Positions 23,294 through 32,259 of a stretch of DNA of 41,783 bases are shown here, one piece after another. The notes below the pieces were generated by a model. The model was not told the DNA's origin, ran no database searches, and was given only the letters and a program-made list of their open reading frames with translations. Both the position numbers and the translations under genes were made by a program. The DNA lies in NCBI GenBank assembly GCA_964013895.1, contig CAXGYF010000013.1:1-41783 (forward strand), in the 5' to 3' direction. Source of the stretch: MedAcidi-G1 sp002713545. Its GTDB lineage: Bacteria; Actinomycetota; Acidimicrobiia; Acidimicrobiales; MedAcidi-G1. Every line of letters starts with the position of its first letter. Position 1 is the stretch's first letter.

Positions 23294-25333
23294 GTGGATA
23301 AAGTGCGCCATATGGGAAAAATTGATGCTGAAAAAAATGCTCCTTTTTCAGAACAGTTGGACTTTGAAGAATCGGACAACTTACTTCTGGGATTAGATGA
23401 ATCTCAAGTGCATGCCGTAACTGAAGAAGCAGAACCCCTAGCCATCCTTGCTGGAGCTGGATCTGGTAAAACTAGAGTCCTCACCAGAAGAATTGCTTGG
23501 AGAGCAGTAAAAGGGAAAGAAGACCCTAGACGTGTATTAGCTCTTACTTTTACTCGTAAAGCTGCTGGTGAACTCCGCTCGCGGCTTTCAAGACTCGGAC
23601 TCAGGGACCAAATCGCTGCCGGGACTTTTCATTCTGTTGCTTACGCTCAACTTCGGATCTATTGGCAGGATCGGGGCATAAAGGAACCGACTCTTTTAAC
23701 AAATAAAATTTCTTTTGTTACAAACCTCTTACCAAGAGACAAACGTGCTACTGACACCCTTGATGTTGTGGCTGAAATCGAGTGGGCGAAAGCTCGTCGT
23801 ATTTCACCAGAAACCTATTTTGCGGAAGCTGAAAAGCACGAAAGGACACCACCTCTAGCACTTCAAGAAATTTCTAATATTTATAAGAGTTATGAAGAGC
23901 TTAAAACTGATCGAAGATTTTTAGATTTCGATGACCTTCTGAGTTACTGCGCTAAAACGATCCGTAGCGACCGTTCTTTTGGCGAGGCTCAAAAATGGAG
24001 ATTTCGGAACTTCTATGTCGACGAATTTCAGGATGTGAACCCTCTGCAGTTCTCGCTTCTCTCAGCTTGGCTAGATGGGAGGCCAAGTCTTTGCGTAGTT
24101 GGCGACCCCAATCAAGCGATTTATGCTTGGAACGGCGCCGAGGCTGATCATCTCATCAGGTTTAATGAATATTTTAGAGATTCAGCTGTTGTAAGTCTGG
24201 GTAAAAATTATCGAAGCACTCCTCAAATAGTTGAGACAGCTTCTTGTCTTCTGGAAAACTCGGGGATTGAAGCCGTAAGAGGCGGGGGTTTAAAGCCTTC
24301 TATCGTCAGATATTCAGATGAAAAAGACGAAGCTGTGGGTGTTGCCAAAAAAGTTGCGGAGATTCATTCTTCTGGGGAGAAATGGTCACATCAGGCGATT
24401 CTGGTGAGAACAAATGCGCAAACCGAAATATTTACAAGTGCCCTTCGTGAAGAGGGCATCCCTGTAAAAACAGTTTCAGGAAGCGGCTTGCTCGATAGAA
24501 AAGACATAAAGACCGTGATTTCTGAATTAGCCAATTCAAGCAGTCCATTAGTTCAGAAAATTAGCGACCTTAAGGAAGTAGGGCGTGACGACGCTTCAGA
24601 GAACAATGAAGATTCAATGACACCTGATACTGAGAGGACCGCTGCTTTGGCTGAACTGCGACGTCTCGCCGAAGAATATCTTTCTCTTGATCCTGCAGCA
24701 AAAAGTAATTCTTTTGTTCTGTGGCTTAAATCTCAATCACAAAATTTATATGAGATGAATGATGACGCGGTTGAAATTTCGACTTTTCACCGCTCTAAAG
24801 GCTTGGAGTGGTCTGTAGTTCATGTCGCCGGTTTGGAACAGGGACTTGTACCTATAGCTCATGCAAAAGACTCAAATGCGATCGCCGAAGAGCGACGGCT
24901 CCTGTATGTCGCTCTTACGAGAGCGAAAGATCAAATTCTCTGCTCTTGGGCTACTAACAGACATTTCTCGGGCAACAAGAGAAAAAGGGACCCATCTCCA
25001 TGGTTGTTCAATATTGAACGTGCGATACAAAATCTAGAAAGACCTCTAACGCAAAAAGAGCAGATAACCAAAGCTAAGTCGTCTAGAGGTAAAAAAACCA
25101 AAAATGCTCTACCTGAAACCCAACAGGTGAAAGATCTTAAGAAGTGGCGCCTTTCAGCGTCTCGTGCTGCAGATGTGCCGGCCTTCGTCATCTTTAATGA
25201 TGAAACATTGCTAGACCTTGTTGAAATTCAACCAACAAACTTGGATGAACTACTCAAAATAAAGGGAATAGGCCCCGTGAAAGCTGAACGTTATGGCAAA
25301 GAAATACTTGAACTAGTTTCAAAGCACCACTAA
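23294..25333 (+). CDS. uvrD2: UvrD2-like superfamily I DNA helicase with HRDC domain
   Basis: 679 aa. Helicase motifs: Q motif LDESQVHAV, Walker A AGAGSGKT, motif Ia LTFTRKAAGEL, motif II VDEFQDVNPLQ, motif III GDPNQAIYAWNGA, motif IV NYRSTPQI, motif V STFHRSKGLEW and motif VI RLLYVALTRAKDQ. A C-terminal HRDC domain (about 615-679, LKKWRLSASRAADVPAFVIF and IKGIGPVKAERYG) identifies the UvrD2 architecture known from mycobacteria. The tetracysteine module that lies between helicase and HRDC in the mycobacterial protein is absent; that linker is Lys-rich and cysteine-free. The start may be GTG 23294 or ATG 23312; neither has a strong ribosome binding site. The stop is three bases from the stop of convergent xthA. 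Confidence 0.93.
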   Translation: MDKVRHMGKIDAEKNAPFSEQLDFEESDNLLLGLDESQVHAVTEEAEPLAILAGAGSGKTRVLTRRIAWRAVKGKEDPRRVLALTFTRKAAGELRSRLSRLGLRDQIAAGTFHSVAYAQLRIYWQDRGIKEPTLLTNKISFVTNLLPRDKRATDTLDVVAEIEWAKARRISPETYFAEAEKHERTPPLALQEISNIYKSYEELKTDRRFLDFDDLLSYCAKTIRSDRSFGEAQKWRFRNFYVDEFQDVNPLQFSLLSAWLDGRPSLCVVGDPNQAIYAWNGAEADHLIRFNEYFRDSAVVSLGKNYRSTPQIVETASCLLENSGIEAVRGGGLKPSIVRYSDEKDEAVGVAKKVAEIHSSGEKWSHQAILVRTNAQTEIFTSALREEGIPVKTVSGSGLLDRKDIKTVISELANSSSPLVQKISDLKEVGRDDASENNEDSMTPDTERTAALAELRRLAEEYLSLDPAAKSNSFVLWLKSQSQNLYEMNDDAVEISTFHRSKGLEWSVVHVAGLEQGLVPIAHAKDSNAIAEERRLLYVALTRAKDQILCSWATNRHFSGNKRKRDPSPWLFNIERAIQNLERPLTQKEQITKAKSSRGKKTKNALPETQQVKDLKKWRLSASRAADVPAFVIFNDETLLDLVEIQPTNLDELLKIKGIGPVKAERYGKEILELVSKHH

Positions 25334-25336
25334 CTG

Positions 25337-26251
25337 TTAGTCATTCCAATTGAAAGAAGCAACTAACGGTGCGTGGTCGCTGGGTTTCACAAATTTACCT
25401 TTAGCGTCTTTGTATTTTTCAAGCAAATCTTTGTTTTCTTTTTCCAATATTTTTTCCGGGGTTCGCTCACGCATATCCACTTCAATCGAATCGAGAGACT
25501 TTGCTACCACCTCAGAAGCCAGAAGCAGGTCAATTCTGAGCCCTCTTCTATCCCTAAAGGCGTTTTTAGGGTATTCCCAAAAAGTATCTGCCTTCTCTTC
25601 TGGAAAACGTTCACAAAAAACATCTTTCATGCCTAGGCCATCTAATTTTTTTATTGCCGCACGAGCCTCTGGGGTGACATGTGTTTCTGGCAGATCAAAA
25701 GTTTCAGTTAACGTTTTCTTTGACTTCCAGTCAAAGTTTGCGTACTCCTCGTTTGGGTCCCATTCATCGATGACAGGTCGAGGACAGACGTTAAAATCCC
25801 CAGCTGTGATTACGGGATTATTTGATGGGTCTGAGTTTTTTTTCAGATCGTCGTGAAGACGATTCAACCAATCAAGCTTGTATTTGTAATGGTCGTCTTC
25901 CAATGTTCTTCCGTTTGGCACGTAACAGGAAGCGATTCGAATATTTGAACAAGTCGCCCAAACTATTCTTGCGTCTGGGTCAGGATCTTTTCTGCCGTCA
26001 TTAAATCCTTTTTGTGGGTCCTCGATACCGATTCTTGAAATAATCGCCACACCATTCCATGACTTCTGTCCGTTGTGAACAGACTCATAACCGAGCTCTT
26101 TAAAAACAGGTTGTGCTTTTTTTTGGAAAACTTCATTCTCCATCTTTGTTTCTTGCAGGCAAAGCACGTCCGGTTGATTTTCTTCGATCCAGAGTTTGAC
26201 TCTGTGCAATCGAGCATTAAGTCCTGCTACGTTCCATGTCACTATTCGCAT
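25337..26251 (-). CDS. xthA: Exodeoxyribonuclease III / AP endonuclease
   Basis: Base-excision-repair nuclease cutting at abasic sites and trimming 3' blocks; 304 aa, somewhat longer than the E. coli enzyme. Exonuclease-endonuclease-phosphatase fold: MRIVTWNVAGLNARL, CLQETKMENEVF (metal-binding Glu), NGVAIISR, CYVPNGR, TAGDFNVCPRP (catalytic Asp/Asn), RGLRIDLLLAS and the final SDHAPLVASF (catalytic His). The extra length is an insertion before LLEKYKDAKGKFVKPSDHAP. It is followed by no gene on its strand (convergent with uvrD2) and preceded by a HAD hydrolase gene 17 bases upstream. Confidence 0.94.
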   Translation of the reverse strand: MRIVTWNVAGLNARLHRVKLWIEENQPDVLCLQETKMENEVFQKKAQPVFKELGYESVHNGQKSWNGVAIISRIGIEDPQKGFNDGRKDPDPDARIVWATCSNIRIASCYVPNGRTLEDDHYKYKLDWLNRLHDDLKKNSDPSNNPVITAGDFNVCPRPVIDEWDPNEEYANFDWKSKKTLTETFDLPETHVTPEARAAIKKLDGLGMKDVFCERFPEEKADTFWEYPKNAFRDRRGLRIDLLLASEVVAKSLDSIEVDMRERTPEKILEKENKDLLEKYKDAKGKFVKPSDHAPLVASFNWND

Positions 26252-26268
26252 TGTGATGACATTAGCGC

Positions 26269-26892
26269 TTAATCAGTTGTGAATCCCATGATTTCATATA
26301 ACTCTTTGATGGCTTCCTCAGGGTCAATGACTTTGATAGTTGTCATCCCCATAGCTCGCGCTGGTTTCAAGTTGATTCCTAAATCATCAAGAAATACACA
26401 ATTTTCAGGTTTTACATTGAGACGTTCGCAAGCAATTTCATAAAATTTTTCTTCTGGTTTTCTACACCCCTCGATACTTGATTCGATCAAGAGGTCAAAA
26501 ATTTCTACTACTTTTTGTACATCTTCGTCTAAATCTTGTTCCCCCATTGGAGTGATGTTGTTTGTCAGCATTGCTGTTTTGAATTTAGATGAACATTTAC
26601 TCAATGCCTCGACCATTGATGGTCGTAGCGACCCGTGCAATCCCTCCAAGATTCTTTGTGCATCCAATTCATGACCAAGCACTAGGGCTTCTTCTTCGAA
26701 AAGAATTACGAATTCTTCCGGGCTAACTTCTCTCCGCTCAAATTTCGCCCATGCATTAGAGTCAGGGTTAGTTGCATTTATTTTTCTAATGGTGTCGACC
26801 GGTAACCCAATCTCTTTTTCATATGCGGCAAAAGCTTCAAAAGGACTCGAAAGGATCACGCCCCCAAAATCAAATAAGACTGCTTCAATCAC
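26269..26892 (-). CDS. HAD-superfamily hydrolase
   Basis: 207 aa, GTG start at 26892. HAD motifs: I VLFDFGGVIL, II MLTNN, III around KPEEKFYEIA (Lys) and IV VFLDDLGINLKPA. The DFGGV form of motif I, in which the second Asp is replaced by Gly, and the GCRKPEEKFYE segment resemble the epoxide-hydrolase N-domain/ACAD10/haloacid subgroup. Loss of the second Asp often means altered or weak phosphatase activity. Substrate unknown. It reads toward xthA with 17 bases between them and is divergent from ettA. Confidence 0.87.
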   Translation of the reverse strand: MIEAVLFDFGGVILSSPFEAFAAYEKEIGLPVDTIRKINATNPDSNAWAKFERREVSPEEFVILFEEEALVLGHELDAQRILEGLHGSLRPSMVEALSKCSSKFKTAMLTNNITPMGEQDLDEDVQKVVEIFDLLIESSIEGCRKPEEKFYEIACERLNVKPENCVFLDDLGINLKPARAMGMTTIKVIDPEEAIKELYEIMGFTTD

Positions 26893-26941
26893 GAAAGCAT
26901 GTTAATCATTAAATTTGCATCTCGGTTACTTTTATAGCCGA

Positions 26942-26958
26942 TATCATTTTTTTTCGTG
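26942..26958 (+). promoter_or_regulatory. Possible -10 element and leaderless start of ettA
   Basis: TATCAT (26942-26947) is followed by nine pyrimidine-rich bases and then the ettA GTG. There is no purine-rich ribosome binding site. The spacing fits a transcript starting at or just before the GTG, a mode common in actinobacteria. No good -35 hexamer is visible at 16-18 bases upstream, so this is tentative. Confidence 0.25.
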
Positions 26959-28656
26959 ACAGCTCAGTTCATTTACACAATGCAAAAGGTAAGTCGTTTT
27001 TACCCTCCGGACAGAGAGGTTCTAAAAGACATCTCTCTTTCCTTTTTTCCGGGAGCGAAAATCGGGGTTTTAGGGAATAACGGTTCCGGCAAATCTTCTC
27101 TATTATCGATAATGGCCGGGCAGGATCCGGATCATGATGGCGACGCAAGACTAACGGATGGTTTTACTGTAGGACTTCTTGAACAAGAGCCTGTTTTAAA
27201 TCCCGAAAAGAATGTCTTGGAAAATGTAATGGAAGGAGTTGGGGAAGTAGCCTCTCTTTTGTCTCGCTATGACGACATTCTCGCTAGCTGGTCGAACCCA
27301 GACGCAGACTTTGAAAAATTAGGTGAACAGCAAGCGGAAGTTGAACGTCTCATCGAATCTGCGGGTGCTTGGGATCTTCAAAGGAATATCGAAATCGCTA
27401 TGGATGCGCTTCGTCTTCCTAAAGGTGAGTCAGATGTAAACCTTTTATCAGGAGGAGAATGTCGTCGTGTGGCTTTATGCAAACTGCTGCTTTCTAAACC
27501 TGACTTACTTCTTTTAGACGAGCCGACAAACCATTTGGATGCTGAATCAGTTTCCTGGCTTGAAAGAACTCTTCAGGACTATTCGGGGACTGTTGTAGCG
27601 GTAACGCATGATAGATACTTCCTTGACAATGTCGCTGGTTGGATATTGGAACTTGACCGCGGAAGAGGGATACCGTATGAAGGGAACTATTCAGGCTGGC
27701 TCGATCAAAAAAGTACAAGGCTTGAAGCTGAAGAAAAATCTGACTCTTCGCGCAAACGTACCCTTGAAAGAGAATTGGAGTGGATTCGCATGGCTCCAAA
27801 AGCGCGTCAAGCGAAAGGAAAAGCACGACTAGCCTCTTACGACAAACTAATAGCTGAAGCAAATGAAGCAGAAAAACGCGATGCTGAACTTCAAATACAA
27901 ATCCCAGCAAACTCACGTTTAGGGGATCAGGTGATTGAAGTTGAAAATCTTAAGAAAGGTTTTGAAGATCGTTTGCTAATTGAGGACCTGTCTTTCAACC
28001 TTCCGCCTGCCGGAATTGTGGGAATAGTTGGAGGCAATGGGGCTGGGAAGACAACCTTGTTCAGAATGATAGTAGCTGCTTTTCAAAACTTGGAGTCTGA
28101 TGATGATCTGCCGGATTCTGGTTCGATAAGAATCGGTTCAACAGTGGAACTTGGATATGTCGACCAATCGAGAGACTCGCTAGACCCAGATAGAACCGTT
28201 TACCAAGAAATAACCGGGGATAAAGAATTTATTTCAGTTGGTAATCGTGAAGTTAATGGAAGAGCTTATGTGGCATCTTTCAATTTTCGCGGATCTGATC
28301 AGCAGAAAAAAGTCGGAGATCTTTCTGGCGGTGAAAGAAATCGCGTTCACTTGGCAAAAGTTTTAAAAGCTGGGAGTAACGTTTTACTTCTTGACGAGCC
28401 GACAAATGACCTTGATGTAGATACTTTAAGAGCTCTTGAATCAGGTCTTGAAGCTTTTCCTGGCTGTGCAGTCATTATTAGCCACGACCGCTGGTTTCTA
28501 GACAGAGTAGCTACCCATGTACTCGCATTTGAAGGAAACTCTTATGTCCGCTGGTTTGAAGGAAATTTCAGTGAATACGAAGAGGTAAAACGTAGAGAGT
28601 CAGGCGGGGAAAACGTCCCTACTAGAGTTCAGTACAAGCCTCTATCGCGCGACTAA
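26956..28656 (+). CDS. ettA: ABC-F ATPase, energy-dependent translational throttle EttA
   Basis: Ribosome-associated ABC-F protein gating elongation by energy state; 566 aa. Two ABC domains: Walker A LGNNGSGKSS and signature LLSGGECRRVALCK in the first, GGNGAGKTT and LSGGERNRVHLAK in the second, with LLLDEPTNHLD and LLLDEPTNDLD. The P-site tRNA interaction motif linker lies between (about 245-320, ERELEWIRMAPKARQAKGKA, typical of EttA). It has a GTG start at 26956 and no Shine-Dalgarno; TATCAT at 26942-26947 is nine bases ahead, so the message may be leaderless. The stop overlaps the convergent cysC stop. Confidence 0.95.
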   Translation: MTAQFIYTMQKVSRFYPPDREVLKDISLSFFPGAKIGVLGNNGSGKSSLLSIMAGQDPDHDGDARLTDGFTVGLLEQEPVLNPEKNVLENVMEGVGEVASLLSRYDDILASWSNPDADFEKLGEQQAEVERLIESAGAWDLQRNIEIAMDALRLPKGESDVNLLSGGECRRVALCKLLLSKPDLLLLDEPTNHLDAESVSWLERTLQDYSGTVVAVTHDRYFLDNVAGWILELDRGRGIPYEGNYSGWLDQKSTRLEAEEKSDSSRKRTLERELEWIRMAPKARQAKGKARLASYDKLIAEANEAEKRDAELQIQIPANSRLGDQVIEVENLKKGFEDRLLIEDLSFNLPPAGIVGIVGGNGAGKTTLFRMIVAAFQNLESDDDLPDSGSIRIGSTVELGYVDQSRDSLDPDRTVYQEITGDKEFISVGNREVNGRAYVASFNFRGSDQQKKVGDLSGGERNRVHLAKVLKAGSNVLLLDEPTNDLDVDTLRALESGLEAFPGCAVIISHDRWFLDRVATHVLAFEGNSYVRWFEGNFSEYEEVKRRESGGENVPTRVQYKPLSRD

Positions 28657-29255
28657 ACGGACATTTCTAAAAGTTGCAATACGAGTTTGGCTCCATCTTC
28701 TGGTAATCCATTCTCAGGAGTCAAAATCAAATCTGGATCATTAGGCGTTTCATAAGGGTCATCAATTCCTGTAAAGTCCTTAATTTCTCCTGCTCTAGCT
28801 TTTTTATATAACCCTTTTGGATCACGCTCTTCACATACTTCAATTGGGGTATCAACGAAAACCTCAAAAAATCTTAAACCAAATTGACCATGTATTTCTC
28901 GGGCGTTTTCACGGTCTTCTCGGTATGGGCTTATCAACGGGACCAGCGCTACAAGGCCTGCATCAGCAAACAAACGAGCTACTTCAGCGACTCTTCGAAC
29001 ATTTTCATGACGATCTTTAGCACTAAAATTTAAATCTTCGTTAAGTCCTAATCTCAAATTGTCACCATCGAGCAGATAAGAAGGGCGCCCAGAAGTGACT
29101 AATAACTTTTCAGTTGCGGAAGCAATAGAAGATTTTCCTGACCCTGAAAGACCCGTAAACCATATTGTTGCTCCTGTATACCCAAGAGATTCATGACGTT
29201 CTTTTCTACTCAAATTATTAGAATGCCATGTGAGATTAGAACCTATTTTTGACAC
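28653..29255 (-). CDS. cysC: Adenylylsulfate kinase
   Basis: Phosphorylates adenosine 5'-phosphosulfate (APS) to PAPS; 200 aa from GTG 29255. P-loop GLSGSGKSS, YLLDGDNLRLGLNEDLNFSA (APS/DGDN motif), RRVAEVARLFADAGLVALV and FVDTPIEVCEERDPKGLYKKARAGEIKDFTG are the family signature segments. A TTG at 29270 would extend it by five residues into the cysN end; I prefer the GTG, which follows the cysN stop by one base. It is the last gene of cysD-cysN-cysC. Its stop codon shares bases with the convergent ettA stop. Confidence 0.95.
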   Translation of the reverse strand: MSKIGSNLTWHSNNLSRKERHESLGYTGATIWFTGLSGSGKSSIASATEKLLVTSGRPSYLLDGDNLRLGLNEDLNFSAKDRHENVRRVAEVARLFADAGLVALVPLISPYREDRENAREIHGQFGLRFFEVFVDTPIEVCEERDPKGLYKKARAGEIKDFTGIDDPYETPNDPDLILTPENGLPEDGAKLVLQLLEMSV

Positions 29256-29256
29256 G

Positions 29257-30510
29257 TCAACCTGAACCAACGATTATGCCAGCTGCAACGGTGGCATTTG
29301 TTACCTCATCCATCAGTATGAAAGATCCTGTGTTTCGATTTCTTCTGTAATCATCAAAAAATAAAGGTTGCGTGCTTCTCAATGACACTCTTCCTATTTC
29401 ATTTAGTTTTAGTGATTCTGGCTTCTCGTCACGGTGGAGGGTGTTGACATCAATTCTGTATTGAATTTCACTCACCATTACACGACTTGATCTAGTCGTG
29501 TGTTTCAAAGCTAATTTCATTCGGGGAGTTAGTTCAGTTGATTCTGACATCCAGCAAACCATTGCTTGCAAATCCTGACTTACGGTGGGTTGATTATTTG
29601 GACGGCAGATCATGTCCCCACGCGAAATGTCTATTTCGCTCGTGAGTCTCATTGTTACTGACATAGGCCCAAAGGCTTCAGATATAGGTCCGTCATAAGA
29701 ATCGATTGAAGCCACTGTCGAAGTGAAACCGCTGGGCAGCACAACCACTTCATCACCAGGTTTGAAAACGCCTCCGGTTACCGTTCCTGCATATCCTCGG
29801 TAGTCGTGATGTTCTTCACTTTGAGGACGAATCACGTATTGAACTGGGAAACGAGCATCTATGAGGTTCCGGTCACTCGCTATATGAACTTCTTCAAGGT
29901 GATGCAGCAAGGAAGACCCTTCGTACCAAGGCATTTTAGCTGATCGCTCCACAACATTATCTCCATGCAAAGCTGATATTGGAACAAATGAGAGATCTGA
30001 AATCTCGAGTTTCATGGCAAAATTTCTAAACTCTTCCTTAACAGCGTTGAATGCTTTCTCGTCATAATCAATTAAATCCATCTTGTTAACACATACAACA
30101 AGGTGTGGGATCCTTAATAAAGATGCTAAAAATGCATGACGTCGTGACTGTTCTACAACTCCATGTCGGGCGTCTACGAGAACTAATACTAAATCTGCTG
30201 TTGAGGCGCCAGTAACCATATTACGCGTGTACTGGATGTGCCCTGGAGTATCAGCGATAATGAACTTTCTTTTAGGCGTAGCGAAATAGCGGTATGCAAC
30301 ATCGATAGTTATACCTTGTTCGCGTTCAGCGCGGAGACCATCAGTTAAAAGAGCAAGATTGGTGTGTTCATTTCCCATTTGTTTTGAAGTTGCCTCTACA
30401 GATTCAAGCTGGTCTTGAAAAATTGATTTGGTATCGTACAAAAGTCTTCCGATTAGCGTTGACTTACCATCATCTACACTCCCAGCCGTAGCAAATCGAA
30501 GAAATTCCAT
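29257..30510 (-). CDS. cysN: Sulfate adenylyltransferase subunit 1 (GTPase)
   Basis: Regulatory GTPase subunit of ATP sulfurylase, 417 aa. Translation-factor-like G domain: G1 AGSVDDGKST, G3 DTPGHIQYTRNM, G4 NKMDLIDYD, plus GITIDVAYRYF. Two beta-barrel domains follow. The protein is not fused to CysC, which is encoded separately downstream. The start ATG 30510 shares its A with the cysD stop (TAATG), so translation is coupled. The product works as a heterodimer with CysD. Confidence 0.96.
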   Translation of the reverse strand: MEFLRFATAGSVDDGKSTLIGRLLYDTKSIFQDQLESVEATSKQMGNEHTNLALLTDGLRAEREQGITIDVAYRYFATPKRKFIIADTPGHIQYTRNMVTGASTADLVLVLVDARHGVVEQSRRHAFLASLLRIPHLVVCVNKMDLIDYDEKAFNAVKEEFRNFAMKLEISDLSFVPISALHGDNVVERSAKMPWYEGSSLLHHLEEVHIASDRNLIDARFPVQYVIRPQSEEHHDYRGYAGTVTGGVFKPGDEVVVLPSGFTSTVASIDSYDGPISEAFGPMSVTMRLTSEIDISRGDMICRPNNQPTVSQDLQAMVCWMSESTELTPRMKLALKHTTRSSRVMVSEIQYRIDVNTLHRDEKPESLKLNEIGRVSLRSTQPLFFDDYRRNRNTGSFILMDEVTNATVAAGIIVGSG

Positions 30511-31424
30511 TAGAAGTATCCTTCTTTTTTGCGGTCCTCCATAGCTGCTTCTGAAACACGGTCGTCGGCTCGCGTGGCGCCTCGTTCCGTGATACGCGTT
30601 GAAGAAATCTCTTCTATTATTTGTTTCAAATTTTCTGCTTCTGACTCCACTGCTCCAGTGCAGCTCATATCTCCTACTGTGCGGTAGCGAACTTTTCGCG
30701 TCATAAGTTCTTCGTATTCTGAACGAGTTACAAACTCTGAATCTGCTAATAGCATCCCGTCGCGTTGGAAGACTTCTCTTTTATGAGCGAAATAAACGCT
30801 GGGTATTTCTATATCTTCTCGTTCGATATATTGCCATACGTCTAGTTCAGTCCAATTCGAAATCGGAAACACTCGAATATGTTCACCTTGTCTTATTCTT
30901 CCGTTGTATAGATTCCACAGTTCAGGCCTTTGATTTTTGGGATCCCATTGTCCGAATTCGTCTCGAAATGAATAAAACCTTTCTTTGGCTCTTGCTTTTT
31001 CTTCATCTCTTCGCGCTCCACCAAATAATGCATCAAACTTGTTTTCCTCAATTGAGTCCAGCAAGGTCGTTGTTTGCAAACGATTCCTACTTGCTCTCGG
31101 TCCTTTTTCTTCTGTGACTCGACCTTCGTCGATAGATTTTTGGACTGAAGCTACTACAAGTCTTGCTTCAAGCTCTTTTATGCGTTGATCGCGATATGCA
31201 ATGACTTCAGGAAAATTGTGTCCCGTGTCAACATGTAAAACCGGGAAAGGCAACCTAGCTGGCCAAAATGCTTTAGTTGCTAGATGCAGCATCAATATTG
31301 AATCTTTTCCTCCTGAAAACATCAAACATGGGCGTTCGAACTCTGAAGCTACTTCACGGAAGATGTGTATAGCTTCTGCTTCTAATTGGTCTAAATGGTT
31401 CAGTTCGTATGTGGTAATACTCAT
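30510..31424 (-). CDS. cysD: Sulfate adenylyltransferase subunit 2
   Basis: Catalytic PP-loop subunit that adenylylates sulfate to APS, 304 aa. PP-loop SGGKDSILMLHLA, then DTGHNFPEVIAYRD, FDALFGGARRDEEKARAKER, FPISNWTELDVWQYI and the C-terminal RYRTVGDMSCTGAVES. The start is ATG 31424 (MSITTYELNHL) with GGGAAG about 7 bases upstream; an upstream start at 31463 would add unrelated residues. First gene of the cysDNC operon, divergent from cysQ with about 70 bases between the starts, which must hold both promoters. Confidence 0.96.
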   Translation of the reverse strand: MSITTYELNHLDQLEAEAIHIFREVASEFERPCLMFSGGKDSILMLHLATKAFWPARLPFPVLHVDTGHNFPEVIAYRDQRIKELEARLVVASVQKSIDEGRVTEEKGPRASRNRLQTTTLLDSIEENKFDALFGGARRDEEKARAKERFYSFRDEFGQWDPKNQRPELWNLYNGRIRQGEHIRVFPISNWTELDVWQYIEREDIEIPSVYFAHKREVFQRDGMLLADSEFVTRSEYEELMTRKVRYRTVGDMSCTGAVESEAENLKQIIEEISSTRITERGATRADDRVSEAAMEDRKKEGYF

Positions 31425-31493
31425 TTTATTTCTTCCCAGCAATACGCATTTTCTGCATCCCATGCTAACCCTGTCCTTCTAAGATGGTCACTC

Positions 31494-32255
31494 TTGAAGG
31501 CAAACAATGAAGATCACTATCTCGCTGAAGATTTGGCTACCCGTGCGGGACTTTTGCTGCTCGAAGAAAGAAAACTTGGTCGGGACAGTGATCCTGAAAC
31601 TTTGAAACAAAAAGGTGATATGGAATCTCACAATTTTCTCATGCAAGAGCTTGCATCATCGAGGCCAACAGACGGCGTTCTTTCAGAGGAGGGTTCGGCA
31701 AGCTCGGTGCATCCAAACCGTAACGACACAAACCGTGTGTGGATTATCGATCCGCTTGATGGGACTAGAGAGTTTGGTGAACTGCAGCGGGATGATTGGG
31801 CTGTGCATGTCGCACTTGCTGTTGATGGTCATCCCGTTGTCGGGGCGGTTTCTATTCCTGCTTTAAATCTAACTTTTGCAACTTGTAATGATTTTTTACA
31901 GCCGCGTCGACCAACCGAACATGAAAAAGTTCGAATAGCAGTGAGCAGGTCGCGGCCGCCTGTTGAAGCTTCACTAGTTGCAGAAAAAATTGATGGAGAA
32001 TTGATTGAAATGGGTTCAGCGGGAGCAAAGGCAATGGCTGTCGTGAGAGGAATAGCTGATGTGTATATCCATTCTGGCGGTCAATACGAGTGGGATAATT
32101 GTGCTCCAGCTGCTGTGGCTTTCGCTGCTGGACTTCATGTGTCTCGTCTTGACGGTTCTCTTTTAAAGTACAACAACCCAGATCCCTGGTTACCAGATCT
32201 TTTGATTTGTAATCCGGTTTTGGCTACCCCTGTTTTAGAAGTTTTGAATAGCTGA
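31494..32255 (+). CDS. cysQ: 3'(2'),5'-bisphosphate nucleotidase (CysQ-like)
   Basis: Inositol-monophosphatase-fold enzyme that removes PAP/PAPS (3'-phosphoadenosine nucleotides), 253 aa. Metal motifs: SEEGS, WIIDPLDGTREF (Asp-Pro-Leu-Asp-Gly-Thr) and the C-terminal YEWDNCAPAAVAFAAGL. The frame is open upstream to 31395 but that part overlaps cysD and has no homology; the first sensible start is TTG 31494 (LKANNEDHYLAEDLA). No strong ribosome binding site. Divergence from cysDNC fits recycling of PAP made from PAPS. It is also the first gene of a tight operon: nucS begins five bases after its stop. Confidence 0.9.
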   Translation: MKANNEDHYLAEDLATRAGLLLLEERKLGRDSDPETLKQKGDMESHNFLMQELASSRPTDGVLSEEGSASSVHPNRNDTNRVWIIDPLDGTREFGELQRDDWAVHVALAVDGHPVVGAVSIPALNLTFATCNDFLQPRRPTEHEKVRIAVSRSRPPVEASLVAEKIDGELIEMGSAGAKAMAVVRGIADVYIHSGGQYEWDNCAPAAVAFAAGLHVSRLDGSLLKYNNPDPWLPDLLICNPVLATPVLEVLNS

Positions 32256-32259
32256 CCTT

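Noticed and set aside
25350..25856. 168-codon plus-strand frame
   Set aside because: Antisense to xthA, which has all its catalytic motifs; low-complexity Ser/Phe composition.
31395..31493. N-terminal extension of cysQ
   Set aside because: The extra 33 residues overlap the start of cysD on the other strand and show no CysQ-family similarity; the TTG at 31494 fits better.
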